The notes beneath the pieces were generated by a model, which ran no database searches, was not told where the DNA came from, and saw nothing but the letters and a program-made list of their open reading frames with translations. A stretch of 51,462 nucleotides of DNA from Chloroflexota bacterium (lineage in GTDB: Bacteria > Chloroflexota > Dehalococcoidia > Lucifugimonadales > Lucifugimonadaceae): NCBI GenBank assembly GCA_018650185.1, contig JABIGL010000022.1, forward strand, positions 1-51,462, written 5' to 3'. Shown here piece after piece: positions 16,909-26,545 of the stretch; the stretch's first letter is position 1; each line of letters starts with the position of its first letter. The position numbers were made by a program, and so were the translations under genes.

Positions 16909-17495
16909 ATCCGGCTACGTTGGTCGGACCGGGTATCGAGGTCGGCGTGATTTCAGGTTGGACGAAGGCCCGTTTGGACGGGCGTCATCAAGCAGCGCTC
17001 TGGTGGGATCGCCCAGTGCGTAACCGGATTTGCGGTGGTCCGCCAGCACATCAACCGAGTGGTCACTCAGGCTGGAATCGGGTCGATTGGGCTCGCCGCG
17101 GAACCGGTGGCAGGCGCGCTGATCCACGGCCGACGGCACGCTGGCCGCGGCGTCACATGCGTATGCCCAGGGGCACATGTAAGCGATGCAGCGTGTCATC
17201 TCTCCGGCAAAAGGCGCAGACTCCGGGCCAGCGCCCAGGAACCGCAACGCCGCAACCTGCCGATCCGAGAGCGTCCGAAGACGTCCCGGCCGGGGTCGAG
17301 CTGCTCGTGGTGATGTGAATCGTGAGGTCATGTGTGCCAGTGAACCAACAACACCGTTCACACGGAATCGTTACGAAACCGTGTAAGACGGTGCTTTGTA
17401 GCCGATCGCCAGTAAAAGCCCGCTTGGGGTTTACACGCTAGCCGTTACCCGGAACCCGGTAAAGCCGATGTTGGCGCAGACAAGCGCCGATCTGC
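16909..17495. other. 587-bp intergenic stretch without a recognised gene
   Basis: Open frames on both strands (the longest about 148 codons, minus strand) are Arg/Pro/Ser-rich and resemble no family I know. I searched for RNase P, SRP and tmRNA core motifs and saw none. A 6-bp hairpin GCCCGT/ACGGGC at 16968-16983 may help end transcription of the lipoprotein gene. It lies between a plus-strand gene and the 3' end of a minus-strand gene, so it need not contain promoters. A structured RNA or decayed gene cannot be excluded. Confidence 0.4.
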
Positions 17496-18314
17496 CTAGT
17501 GGGCCGTGACACTTCCGCCGTTGATGTTGATCGACTGGCCGGTGATGTACCTTGCTCGGTCTGAGCACAGGAAACCGATCAGATCAGCAACTTCTTCGTC
17601 CGTTCCGGCGCGCCCCATGGGGATTCCCGCCTCAAGGTTGGACCAGAAATCACCCCGACCAAGGACGTCCATCCGGGCTGTCTCGATCGCGCCCGGGCAT
17701 ACGCCATTGACGACAATGTTGTGCGGGGCCAGTTCTTTAGCAAGTGCCTGAGTAAAGCCGTTAATGGCGAAGTTGGCGGCGTTGTACGCAGACGTGTTCG
17801 CCGAGCCTTGTTTACCGGCCGTGGACGACAGATTGATGATCGCACCACTGTCAGCGTTTCGCCCCAGCATGTGCTGTGCCACAGCCTTGGCGCAAAGGAA
17901 CGATCCGACGACCTTGATGTCCAGCACACGCCGGAAAAGATCCTCGTCCAGGTCCACAACGGCCACGCGGTCCTCACCGCGTCGGAACGCGGCATTGTTG
18001 ATCAGGATGTCGATGCGGCCGAACTCGTTCAGGGTGTCGGCGACCATCTTGTCGACCGCTTCCGAACTGGATACATCAACTACTAGTGGCAGCGCCTTCT
18101 GACCATGCTCTCGGACCTGATCCGCTACTGAGTCGATGTCACGCCAGCCGATCGCCTTCTCATCGTCTGGGAAGGCCTCCGGGTCCCGTCCCGTCCCGGT
18201 CACCACAACATCAGCGCCCATCTCCGCCAGCCTGACCGCTGAGGCACGCCCGATTCCTCGGAGACGTCCCGCGCCGGTGACTATCGCAACCTTGCCCGCA
18301 AGTTCTTTGCTCAT
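17496..18314 (-). CDS. SDR-family oxidoreductase lacking the catalytic lysine
   Basis: This 272-residue protein is a classical short-chain dehydrogenase. The Rossmann motif VTGAGRLRGIGRA starts at residue 13, NNAA lies near residue 106, and the catalytic Ser is in NLSSTAGK. The active-site Tyr177 is present, but the YxxxK motif reads YNAAN: Asn181 (AAC) replaces the Lys that lowers the Tyr pKa and binds the cofactor ribose. Closely related sequences normally read YNAAK. A single base change (AAG/AAA to AAC) explains it, so a sequencing error, a reduced-activity enzyme or a changed mechanism are all possible. The substrate is unknown. Confidence 0.88.
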   Translation of the reverse strand: MSKELAGKVAIVTGAGRLRGIGRASAVRLAEMGADVVVTGTGRDPEAFPDDEKAIGWRDIDSVADQVREHGQKALPLVVDVSSSEAVDKMVADTLNEFGRIDILINNAAFRRGEDRVAVVDLDEDLFRRVLDIKVVGSFLCAKAVAQHMLGRNADSGAIINLSSTAGKQGSANTSAYNAANFAINGFTQALAKELAPHNIVVNGVCPGAIETARMDVLGRGDFWSNLEAGIPMGRAGTDEEVADLIGFLCSDRARYITGQSININGGSVTAH

Positions 18315-18359
18315 CGATTACTCCCAAAATGCCCTGAATCTTCGGGCCTAACTAACCGG

Positions 18360-19514
18360 TTAACCGGGTCTTTCACCTAAGGTCAATTCACTTGTGAGGA
18401 GCCCCGCGCTCCCCCTGAAGAACGTGATTTCGACAACCGTGCCCGCAGGATTCGCCCGCAGGAACTGTTCCAGCGCCAGCGTATCCGGGATCGCAGTCTC
18501 ATCGATCTGGATGATTATGTCGTCCACCTGCAGAACCCCATCCGCCGGGCTACCGGAGACGACGCCCAGGACGCCAACACCACGGAGAACTGGCAGAGAG
18601 AGTTGATCGGCGAGTGTAGGCGTTATGTCAAGAGGTTCAAATCCGATAAATCCGGGCTGGATACCGACCTGCGCCACAAGCCGGAGAGCCACATCGTGGG
18701 CCGTGTTGATCTCGATAGCAAACCCGATGCCGTCTCCGGTGGGGATCTTGGCTGTGTTGATGCCAATCACCTCACCCATGGCGTTCAGAAGCGGGCCACC
18801 GCTATTACCGGGGTTGATGGCGGCGTCAGTCTGGATCAAATCGGAGAGGACCTCGGTCCCGTCCACCAGTGAGCGGTCCAGCGCACTTATCACGCCCTTG
18901 CTCACGGTCGGACCGCCGGGCAGATCAAGCGCATGGCCGATGGCGACAACGTCTTCGCCAACGCGGATCGCGTCCGAGTCGCCGATTGCTGCGTTTGGAA
19001 GGCCGCTGATATCGACCCGCACTACGGCGATATCGATCGACGAGTCCACGCCAACGATCTCCCCGATGAGGATCCTCCCGTCCGCCAGCGAAACACGTAC
19101 TTCAAGCGCGTCCTGAACGACGTGGCGGTTCGTCATGATCAGGTTGCCATCCTGGAACACCACGCCGGTCCCGGTGCCGCTCCCGGATGCCGTGACGACG
19201 CCGATATGGACAACAGAAGGTGTTACGGACTCAACAAGATCGGCGGTCCCTAGTGCGGGCGGCACGGCTGTCGGGAATGTGATCGGTGTTGGCGTTGGCG
19301 GGATGACGATCGGTGTGGGGGTCAGGGGCATAGCGATCGGCGTCGGCGTTGGCTGCGGCGTGGCCGTCGGTTGGGGGGTGGGTTGCGGGAGCGGCTGAAC
19401 GGTTTCCGGCTCAGAAGTCGAACTGCTACACGCGACGAGCGCGATTGCTGCCATGGCGATGCCTGTTTTTGGGAACCGTATGTGATTCAGCCAGTTATAT
19501 CGTCGCCAGAGCAA
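18360..19514 (-). CDS. HtrA/DegP-type serine protease with PDZ domain, lipoprotein
   Basis: The 384-residue product has a lipobox-like ALVAC near residue 29 and a long Thr/Pro-rich linker with repeated TPTPI units (about 46-80). An S1C trypsin-like domain follows with His131 (TNRHVV), Asp161 (SSIDIAVV) and Ser238 (NPGNSGGP), then one PDZ domain (about 280-370). Members degrade or chaperone misfolded envelope proteins. The reading frame starts at TTG; the first in-frame ATG (residue 21) would remove the basic n-region of the signal peptide. It lies 45 bp downstream of the SDR start region, on the same strand and divergent from the ABC operon. Confidence 0.93.
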   Translation of the reverse strand: MLWRRYNWLNHIRFPKTGIAMAAIALVACSSSTSEPETVQPLPQPTPQPTATPQPTPTPIAMPLTPTPIVIPPTPTPITFPTAVPPALGTADLVESVTPSVVHIGVVTASGSGTGTGVVFQDGNLIMTNRHVVQDALEVRVSLADGRILIGEIVGVDSSIDIAVVRVDISGLPNAAIGDSDAIRVGEDVVAIGHALDLPGGPTVSKGVISALDRSLVDGTEVLSDLIQTDAAINPGNSGGPLLNAMGEVIGINTAKIPTGDGIGFAIEINTAHDVALRLVAQVGIQPGFIGFEPLDITPTLADQLSLPVLRGVGVLGVVSGSPADGVLQVDDIIIQIDETAIPDTLALEQFLRANPAGTVVEITFFRGSAGLLTSELTLGERPG

Positions 19515-19798
19515 AAATCCGTCATCCTGCGTACAAATGTCTGGAAATACATCGGCCCAAACGATCTCCGTCTGGTCGATGTCGGGATGGTACCGGCTCG
19601 AATGGGTTTCGGGAACGGGTGCACGTCGACTCGATTAGCGATCAACCGAGATGTACAGAAATGGCCATAGCCCAGCAGTCAGGCCCCGGATTGCCGGAAG
19701 TCGCTTGGCGTCAAATCCCGGACTTTGTGTTCCTGTGTCGGGACCGCCCAACTGATGACGAAACGAAGTGCCTCGAACGTGGGATCGAGTAAACTAAA
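19515..19798. other. Divergent intergenic region between HtrA gene and ABC operon
   Basis: No gene is seen in these 284 bases. They should contain the promoters of the protease gene (minus) and of the four-gene ABC operon (plus). I could not single out convincing promoter elements or an operator. Confidence 0.35.
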
Positions 19799-22700
19799 TT
19801 GGTTTTTTGGAGGCACAAAACCATCGATAGATCAGGATCAGGACCGTTCTTGTTTGGTCGATTGATACGTCGTCGCGGATCGGCGGACGCCGGGTTACTT
19901 TTTGGAGTGGGACTGGCGATTCTGATCGCCACAATTGTGATCGGTGGCGCTCCCGCTTATCTCAACAGCCTTGATCGCGTCGGTGTGGAAGGCGTGCTCG
20001 ACGGTCTTCCCCCTATCGGCAAAAACTTGGTAGTGACCAACAACGGCATCCCCTCCCGGTTGAGTTCCGTCAACGCCGTTACGTCCGACATCGACTCAAC
20101 GGCTAACGCCACGGTGGGTGATATCGCCTCCGACGCAAGACGTGCCCATCGCTCCCCCTACCATCGAAATCTCGATCCACTAACGATCGACGACTGGTCG
20201 CTGGCACGATTCGTGTTGATGGATGACTTCGTCGACAACGTCCAGTTCGTGTCCGGCCAGGCTCCTAAAACGCCGCTGAATGACCAGCCGGGAGCGACAT
20301 CCGGCGTGGTTGCGGAGGCAGTGATCGTCGCCGATGGCGCTGAGGAACTCGGTATCTCTGCCGGCGACACGCTCACACTCAGACTGGCGTCCGGCGCGTC
20401 ATCAGCCGTGGACGTGTTCATAAGTGGCACTTTCGTACCCGATAACGAACTCGGCGACTTCTGGATGGGGCTGGGTGGTCCGATATTGCGCCCGCCCCTG
20501 TTGCCGGGATTCGGCGGTGGCGTTGCGGGACTGTTTGTGACTGCCGAGGGGTTCGGGGCCATCGCCCTGGAAGCCGCAGCGACGCCGATGGATGGAGCGT
20601 GGATCCTGGACATTGATCAGGCTGCTCTAACGGAACTCGCAGCGGGCGAAATTGTCGAGCGAGCGGAAGGGTTTGAGTCGCGGATCGAAGCAGATGTTCC
20701 CGGATCGCTGGTACTGAGCGGACTTGACCGGGCTTTCAGCGCACTCGAGCGCAGGTCCGTATTCGCGCGCATACCGATGTTCCTGATGGCGACCATCCTC
20801 CTCACGATCGTCATCTACTACCTCCTGTTGGCATCCAGCGTCCTGGCGGACCGTCGGAAAGACGAGATTGGCACCCTTCGGAGTCGGGGCATATCTCTGA
20901 CCCAGATGTCCAGGTTGTACGGGCTGGAAGCCGTCATTCTTGTAGGAATTCCTGTGGTGCTTGGCCCGCTGATCTCGGTCGTCCTGATCGCACAGGCAGG
21001 CCGGATCCCGCCCTTCGATGACGTCACGGGTGGGGGCACGCTACCCGTATCGCTCTCATGGGATCAGTTCCTGTTCTCGTTTATCGCAGGCATTGTGGCG
21101 GCCGCGGTTCTGGTGTCGCCGACGGTCCTTAGCGGCGTCGGAAACATTGTGGCCCAGCTTCGCAACCAGGCCAGGCCGACGCGCTCCCCGTTCTTCCAGC
21201 GTTACTTCCTGGATGCCGCGCTACTGGCCGTCACGGGGTTCCTCATTTGGGAGCTCAGCGCAAGTGGGAGCGAGGTGATCCGGGTTGATGAAGACGGCGG
21301 ATTGAGCACGGATCCCACACTGTTCTTCGCACCCGCGTTCGCGTTACTCGGCGTATCCCTGATCTTTCTGAGGGTATTTCCACCGATGCTCAGGGCACTT
21401 GGGTTCCTCGCCTCCAGGTTTGGCCCGGCGTGGGCGGTCCTGGCGATCTGGAGACTCGGTCGAGCGCCCTACTTCTACGTACCGGCTGTGTTGCTGCTCA
21501 TGCTGGCGTCCGGGCTGGCGGTTGTAGCGGCGACCCTCGCGTCCACCCTCGATGAAAGCGCGCAGGAGCGGGTGCTGTACGACACCGGCGCCGATATCCG
21601 CGTGGAGTCGGCGCGTGGCTCCATAGATCTCGTTGAGGAGATCCGAGAATTCCCGTCAGTCCAAGAAGCATCTGCCGCCATGAGACTCCAGGGAACGATC
21701 GGCAGCGGTGCGACAGGTCCCGAATTTGAGCTGTTGGGCGTTCAGTCGGACCGGTTCGGACAGATAGCCTGGTTCCGGCCTGACTTCTCAGAGCTTGGAT
21801 TCAGCGAGATTATGGCCACAATCTCCTCCGGCGAGCAGCTGGAACCGCTCATATTTCCGACTGATGCGAACGAGATGGGGATCTGGACGCAGTCCGACGA
21901 TGACATTGCCAACCTGTTCCTGTGGGTCACCATCAAGGGCGGTAGCGGGATCGTCGAAACCGTCACGCTTGGCCCTATCGCACAGGGAGACTGGCGGCTG
22001 CAGACGGTGTCCCTTGAAGGCATCGTCGCACCCATAGAACTGTTGTCTATAAAACTCTTCGAGCCCGCCGGGGACGATAGAGCTACCGCAGGTTCGGTAC
22101 TGCTAGACGACGTTGTCTCGATCAATTCCGTTACCGGGGACAGGAAAGTGGTGGTCGATTTTGACGCCCCGGAACGTTGGACCGCGTTCCCAACCTCTGA
22201 GGGTCTTGATGCCGCTTTTTCGTACGAGCAAGAAGATGGTTCCACAGGTGAGATCGCAGGGACCGCAGTAGGTCGATTGACCTTTGGGCGTGGATCCGAT
22301 GGCGGTGTTCGTGGCATCTACCGATCTTCAAGTGGCGGCCCGCTCCCGGCGATCGTGAGCTCTACCCTTGCGGCCAACGCAGGCCTCACCCCCGGAAGCG
22401 CTTTTATCGCCCGGCTGTCTGGCGGCCTGACGCCCCTGTTCACAGCCGGTGTGGTTGATTTCTTTCCGACACTTGATCCAGATGAAGATTCTGGATTCAT
22501 GGTCGTAGACCTGAATGGACTGGCTGACTATGTCGACCTGAAAGGGGCCGTGTCCACCGCACTCATCGACCAACTTTTCATCGCCGTCACGCCGGGGAGT
22601 GACGATGCGGCGTTGGCGGACGTCAAGTCCGTACTGTCGGCTGCTGCGAGAGTAGATGTGAGACGGGACGAGCAGAACGAGTCGTTGGTCGATCCCTTGT

Positions 22701-23131
22701 CGGTTGCCGGGTGGCGGGGTGTGGGCCTCCTTGCCGGAATCACCACTATGATCGTGGTCGTGCTGGGCTATCTAACCTACTTGCGATCGTACGCGGGAAG
22801 GATGAATTCCGAGGAAGCGTTCGTACGTTCGATGGGGTTAAGCAAGCTGAACTATGTGGCAAGTGCCGTTGTTGAACATGTTTCACTGGGGTTGATTGGG
22901 GTCGGACTCGGCGTCGTGTCGGGGCTGGCGATATCTGGCCTTGCCGTTGATGTCTCCACACGTACCTCTTCCGGCGATGAACCGCTGCCGCCATTCAACC
23001 TTGCGACCCAGTGGGAACCGGTGCTGATCGGATTCGCCTTGCTCGGTGTGACCGCAGTAGCTGCGCTCGGACTTTTGACCACAAGGTACAGCCGGCGTGC
23101 GCTTCACGATGCGACGAGGCTTGAAAAGTGA
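19799..23131 (+). CDS. FtsX-like ABC transporter permease (large, duplicated)
   Basis: This protein of about 1110 residues has an N-terminal membrane helix (about 33-55) followed by a large extracytoplasmic domain. A block of FtsX helices (about 325-470) is followed by further helices near 480-600, a second extracytoplasmic domain and a final set of three helices (about 975-1100). This is the doubled FtsX/MacB plan of large permeases used in lipoprotein or peptide export. The start is uncertain: the open frame begins at TTG 19799, a strong GGAGG at 19809-19813 lies inside it, and the next usual initiator is TTG 19850. It is coupled by a GTGA overlap to the second permease. Confidence 0.9.
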   Translation: MVFWRHKTIDRSGSGPFLFGRLIRRRGSADAGLLFGVGLAILIATIVIGGAPAYLNSLDRVGVEGVLDGLPPIGKNLVVTNNGIPSRLSSVNAVTSDIDSTANATVGDIASDARRAHRSPYHRNLDPLTIDDWSLARFVLMDDFVDNVQFVSGQAPKTPLNDQPGATSGVVAEAVIVADGAEELGISAGDTLTLRLASGASSAVDVFISGTFVPDNELGDFWMGLGGPILRPPLLPGFGGGVAGLFVTAEGFGAIALEAAATPMDGAWILDIDQAALTELAAGEIVERAEGFESRIEADVPGSLVLSGLDRAFSALERRSVFARIPMFLMATILLTIVIYYLLLASSVLADRRKDEIGTLRSRGISLTQMSRLYGLEAVILVGIPVVLGPLISVVLIAQAGRIPPFDDVTGGGTLPVSLSWDQFLFSFIAGIVAAAVLVSPTVLSGVGNIVAQLRNQARPTRSPFFQRYFLDAALLAVTGFLIWELSASGSEVIRVDEDGGLSTDPTLFFAPAFALLGVSLIFLRVFPPMLRALGFLASRFGPAWAVLAIWRLGRAPYFYVPAVLLLMLASGLAVVAATLASTLDESAQERVLYDTGADIRVESARGSIDLVEEIREFPSVQEASAAMRLQGTIGSGATGPEFELLGVQSDRFGQIAWFRPDFSELGFSEIMATISSGEQLEPLIFPTDANEMGIWTQSDDDIANLFLWVTIKGGSGIVETVTLGPIAQGDWRLQTVSLEGIVAPIELLSIKLFEPAGDDRATAGSVLLDDVVSINSVTGDRKVVVDFDAPERWTAFPTSEGLDAAFSYEQEDGSTGEIAGTAVGRLTFGRGSDGGVRGIYRSSSGGPLPAIVSSTLAANAGLTPGSAFIARLSGGLTPLFTAGVVDFFPTLDPDEDSGFMVVDLNGLADYVDLKGAVSTALIDQLFIAVTPGSDDAALADVKSVLSAAARVDVRRDEQNESLVDPLSVAGWRGVGLLAGITTMIVVVLGYLTYLRSYAGRMNSEEAFVRSMGLSKLNYVASAVVEHVSLGLIGVGLGVVSGLAISGLAVDVSTRTSSGDEPLPPFNLATQWEPVLIGFALLGVTAVAALGLLTTRYSRRALHDATRLEK

Positions 23132-26100
23132 TCACCACTTCTCTTCGTCTCATCGCTCGCCGAAGCCTGGCTCATCTCCGTCTTCTCGTAGCAGTGATCG
23201 CCGGAATCGTCCTGGCCGTGGCGATTATGTCCGCCACGTTGATCTACTTCGACTCGCTGAGAAATCTCGCGCTCGAACACGCGCTGGAGCGACAGTCGCC
23301 AGAGTCGTTGGACGTCGTGATGCAGGCGTCGACCCCGACCGGGTTGCGCCCTTCACATGACGCAATCATCGCCCGAGTGGACGGCATCATTGACGGCGCA
23401 ATCGGTGACGTCGTTGGGCAAAAACACCTCGCCGTTAAGACGGCGACCTTCGACTTCGAACCGATAAGTGAAGTATCAACGGTTGAAGACGGCAAGACAC
23501 GACGGGTCGCGTTCGTGACATTCCCGGGCATCGGTGACGAAATCAGGATTGTTGAAGGGTCACCAGCCGGTGCCTCAACCGGGACAGCCGTGGGCGGGGA
23601 GTTCGCCCCGGAGATCGTAATTCCGAAAACTGCGGCAGACGCTTTCGACTTGTCGGTGGGGGAAAGGTTCACCGCTCTACCGTTCTGGGACGAGGACAAT
23701 CCAGCACCAACCCCGTTGGTAGCTGGAATCTTCGAAAGGGTTAACCCGGACTCAGAATTCTGGCGTGTCTACGACGAGCTGTTCGCCTTTAACTCGTCCA
23801 ACTTCTCGTTTGCCGTATCCGTGTTGGATGAAGCCTCGTTTGTAGATGGCCTTGCTGCGCATATGCCCAACATGACCGCGTCGTACGGGTGGACGCTGGA
23901 CATCGACCCGGAAAGGATAGAAGCCGCCGAAGCAGATCGTATCGTAGGCGCTCTTTCAAGCCTCAAAGCGACGCTCAATCAAGACACCAACGCTTACCGT
24001 CAGATAACCGGGCTGGACTCGACATTGGCGGACTTCGAAACCCGGCTTTTCTTCAACCGCCTGCCGATGATCATCGTAATGATCCTTGTGGTGCTGGTGG
24101 TGCTGTACTACGCAGTTACGCTCGCCAGCTTGCTGGTAGACGCGCAGCGAGAAGAGATATCTCTTTTACGGACCCGTGGATCGAGCAGTACCCAGATCGT
24201 TGCGGTATTCGCAATCGAGGCGGGTGTGCTTTCGCTGGTCGCGGTCGCCCTCGGGCCGCCGATCGCCGCTCTTGCCGTCAAGTACGCCGGTGTCATGCCC
24301 TGGTTCAATGATCTAAACGGAGGGCAGGCTCTGCCGGTCCGATTGAGCTGGGCGGCGTATCAGCTAGCGGCATTGGGCGGTGTGTTCAGTTTCCTTGCGC
24401 TCTTCTACCCGGCATTCAAGGCGTCACGCGTTGGCCTGCTGACGCATCGCAGCCGTACCGGGCGTTCGACCGGTCCACCGGCGTTCCAGCGCTACTACCT
24501 GGACGTAGCGGCGCTCGGTGTGGGCGTCATCCTACTGGCGCAACTTCAGTCCCGGGGCTCAGTTGCCGCCGAAAACCTGGCAGGTGAAAAGACCGTCGAC
24601 CAGGTGACACTGGCCTTCCCCGCATTGTTCCTCGTCGTCGCCGGTCTGGTCATGTTGCGACTGTTCCCGTTGATGATGGAAGTGCTGGCAAGACTGTTCT
24701 CCAGCCGGATGTTCTATCGACTCGTATCGCCAACCATGGTCCTCGGACTGTGGACGATGGCTCGAAACCCGGCGCACTACTCACGGTTGTCCCTGCTTTT
24801 TATTCTGACGGCCGGGCTCGGCGTGTTCTCCGCCAACTTTGGCGCAACGTTGGACCGCAGCGCCAATGACCAGGCTCTCTATGCAACTGGTGCTGACGTG
24901 CGCGTCACGAATGTGGCACCGAGACCACGGCAACCAGGTGCGGACATCATCGGCAATATCGACCGACTCGATGCCGTACACGTCGTGTCCCGAGTCATGC
25001 AGCGCGATGGAGCCGTAAACCGAGCCTTCGGGAGCGACGGCTACCGGATGGTTGGCGTTGACCCGGATAACTTTGCGGACGTGGCGTGGTCCAGATCCGA
25101 TATGAGCTCGGATGGATTGCAGGAGAAACTCGACTCCATACGCGTTGAAACTCAGCCAGGCATCTCACTACCAGACGGCACCCGGTTCTTGTCCATGCGC
25201 ATCCGGCCGAGTCAGCCGACACCCGGGATTAGCGTGATCGCTTCGTACCGGGACGAAAACGGCAGATATTCCGCCAGCCCGGTCGGTACGCTCGAACCCA
25301 GTCCGGCGAACGTCCGTGGCTTTAGTTGTCCGGCCCCGGGCCACTCTGATTTATCTGGTGAACCTTTGCAGCCCGACTGGTGCACCATCGGCGGATCTGC
25401 TGGCAGGGTATCGTTTTCTGCTTCGAACGAATCTGCTGGATTGAACCTGCTCGCATTTCGATTCAGCGGACTCAGTTCATTCCTCTCCGGGGAAGGTCCG
25501 GTGCCGGCCGGGACAATACTGATAGATGAGATCAGCGCTGTGGCGTCAGATGGCACTGTGACGGTTATCGAGTCCTTCGACGATGCCGATGCCCGGAATA
25601 GATGGAGCGGCACGCCTCTGCTACCGGCATTTGACGACGAAGATCGCCCGATACAGGGGGCTGTGAGGCTCAGCTGGGGTGAGTTCGAGTCTAACGCCGG
25701 ATTTATGCTCTTTGCCGGACTTGAATCACCACCAGTTCCCGTGTTGGCCAGTACCGAATTCATGGAGCGTTCCGGTCGCTCCGTTGGTGATGTGATGGGC
25801 GGCATGTTGGAGTCCGAGAGCCTGACTATGGAGATAGTCGACGTGATCGATTTCATGCCGACTGTCGATCCCAACCAGAACCCGTTCATAGTCGCGGATA
25901 TCGACGCCGTTCTCGCGGCTACCAACAGGTTCGGGGCTTTCAGGAGCAGCATCCAGTACAACGAGCTCTGGATTTCCGCCAAGGGGAGTGACACGGCGAC
26001 GGTCGCTGATCAGGTTGTCGCACAAATCGATCTCTTGCCGTATTCCTATTCAGGAATCTCAGATCGAGACTCGACCCTCGGCGAAATCTCATCGGATCCA

Positions 26101-26538
26101 CTTGTTCGCGCCGGCTGGTCCGTCCTGCTGGCGCTGGCTTATGCGACCGTCCTACTCGTGAGCGCGGTCGGATTCCTCGTCCACTCCCAGGTATCTTTCG
26201 ACGCACGGAAGGGCGAATTCGCGCTTCTTAGAACCATTGGGTTGTCGATGCGCCAGCTTCTCTCGCTTGTCGTGCTAGAACAGGTGCTGGTCCTCGGCGT
26301 TGCTATCGGCATCGGTATCTTCATGGGAACCAGGCTCGGCGGAACTATGTTGCCCTTCCTGAGTAACTCGGGTGAAGGCGTCCGGGTAGTCCCGCCGATA
26401 CTTGTCGAAATTGACTGGCCATCCCTTGGAATCACATTCGCCATGCTCGGGGCCGTGATCCTGATCGTGGTGGCCGTGATCCTTTACAGCGTTTACCGTA
26501 TGTCCATCCAGTCCGTGCTCCGGCTCGGCGAAAGATGA
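23128..26538 (+). CDS. FtsX-like ABC transporter permease (second, paralogous)
   Basis: The 1136-residue product starts with GTG overlapping the stop of the previous permease (GTGA). It repeats the same plan: an N-terminal helix (about 15-35), a large outer domain, an FtsX helix block (about 310-450), more helices (about 460-560), a second outer domain and three terminal helices (about 1000-1130). The segments AREEISLLRTRGSSSTQI and KGEFALLRTIGLSMRQL are the cytoplasmic coupling elements of FtsX domains. The two permeases probably form a heterodimer served by the two ATPases encoded next. Confidence 0.92.
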   Translation: MITTSLRLIARRSLAHLRLLVAVIAGIVLAVAIMSATLIYFDSLRNLALEHALERQSPESLDVVMQASTPTGLRPSHDAIIARVDGIIDGAIGDVVGQKHLAVKTATFDFEPISEVSTVEDGKTRRVAFVTFPGIGDEIRIVEGSPAGASTGTAVGGEFAPEIVIPKTAADAFDLSVGERFTALPFWDEDNPAPTPLVAGIFERVNPDSEFWRVYDELFAFNSSNFSFAVSVLDEASFVDGLAAHMPNMTASYGWTLDIDPERIEAAEADRIVGALSSLKATLNQDTNAYRQITGLDSTLADFETRLFFNRLPMIIVMILVVLVVLYYAVTLASLLVDAQREEISLLRTRGSSSTQIVAVFAIEAGVLSLVAVALGPPIAALAVKYAGVMPWFNDLNGGQALPVRLSWAAYQLAALGGVFSFLALFYPAFKASRVGLLTHRSRTGRSTGPPAFQRYYLDVAALGVGVILLAQLQSRGSVAAENLAGEKTVDQVTLAFPALFLVVAGLVMLRLFPLMMEVLARLFSSRMFYRLVSPTMVLGLWTMARNPAHYSRLSLLFILTAGLGVFSANFGATLDRSANDQALYATGADVRVTNVAPRPRQPGADIIGNIDRLDAVHVVSRVMQRDGAVNRAFGSDGYRMVGVDPDNFADVAWSRSDMSSDGLQEKLDSIRVETQPGISLPDGTRFLSMRIRPSQPTPGISVIASYRDENGRYSASPVGTLEPSPANVRGFSCPAPGHSDLSGEPLQPDWCTIGGSAGRVSFSASNESAGLNLLAFRFSGLSSFLSGEGPVPAGTILIDEISAVASDGTVTVIESFDDADARNRWSGTPLLPAFDDEDRPIQGAVRLSWGEFESNAGFMLFAGLESPPVPVLASTEFMERSGRSVGDVMGGMLESESLTMEIVDVIDFMPTVDPNQNPFIVADIDAVLAATNRFGAFRSSIQYNELWISAKGSDTATVADQVVAQIDLLPYSYSGISDRDSTLGEISSDPLVRAGWSVLLALAYATVLLVSAVGFLVHSQVSFDARKGEFALLRTIGLSMRQLLSLVVLEQVLVLGVAIGIGIFMGTRLGGTMLPFLSNSGEGVRVVPPILVEIDWPSLGITFAMLGAVILIVVAVILYSVYRMSIQSVLRLGER

Positions 26539-26545
26539 TCGCTCA

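Noticed and set aside
17160-17290. Possible RNase P or SRP RNA in the same gap
   Set aside because: A GACTCCGGGCC string recalls the RNase P core, but the GAGGAAAGUCCGGGC and ACAGAA motifs and a plausible fold are missing.
16915-17361. 148-codon minus-strand open frame in the 587-bp gap
   Set aside because: Arg/Pro/Ser-rich composition, no family resemblance, and overlapping open frames of similar length on the other strand argue against coding.
19255-19400. GGTGTnGG-type repeats as a minisatellite
   Set aside because: They are the codons of the Thr/Pro linker of the HtrA-like lipoprotein, in frame on the minus strand.
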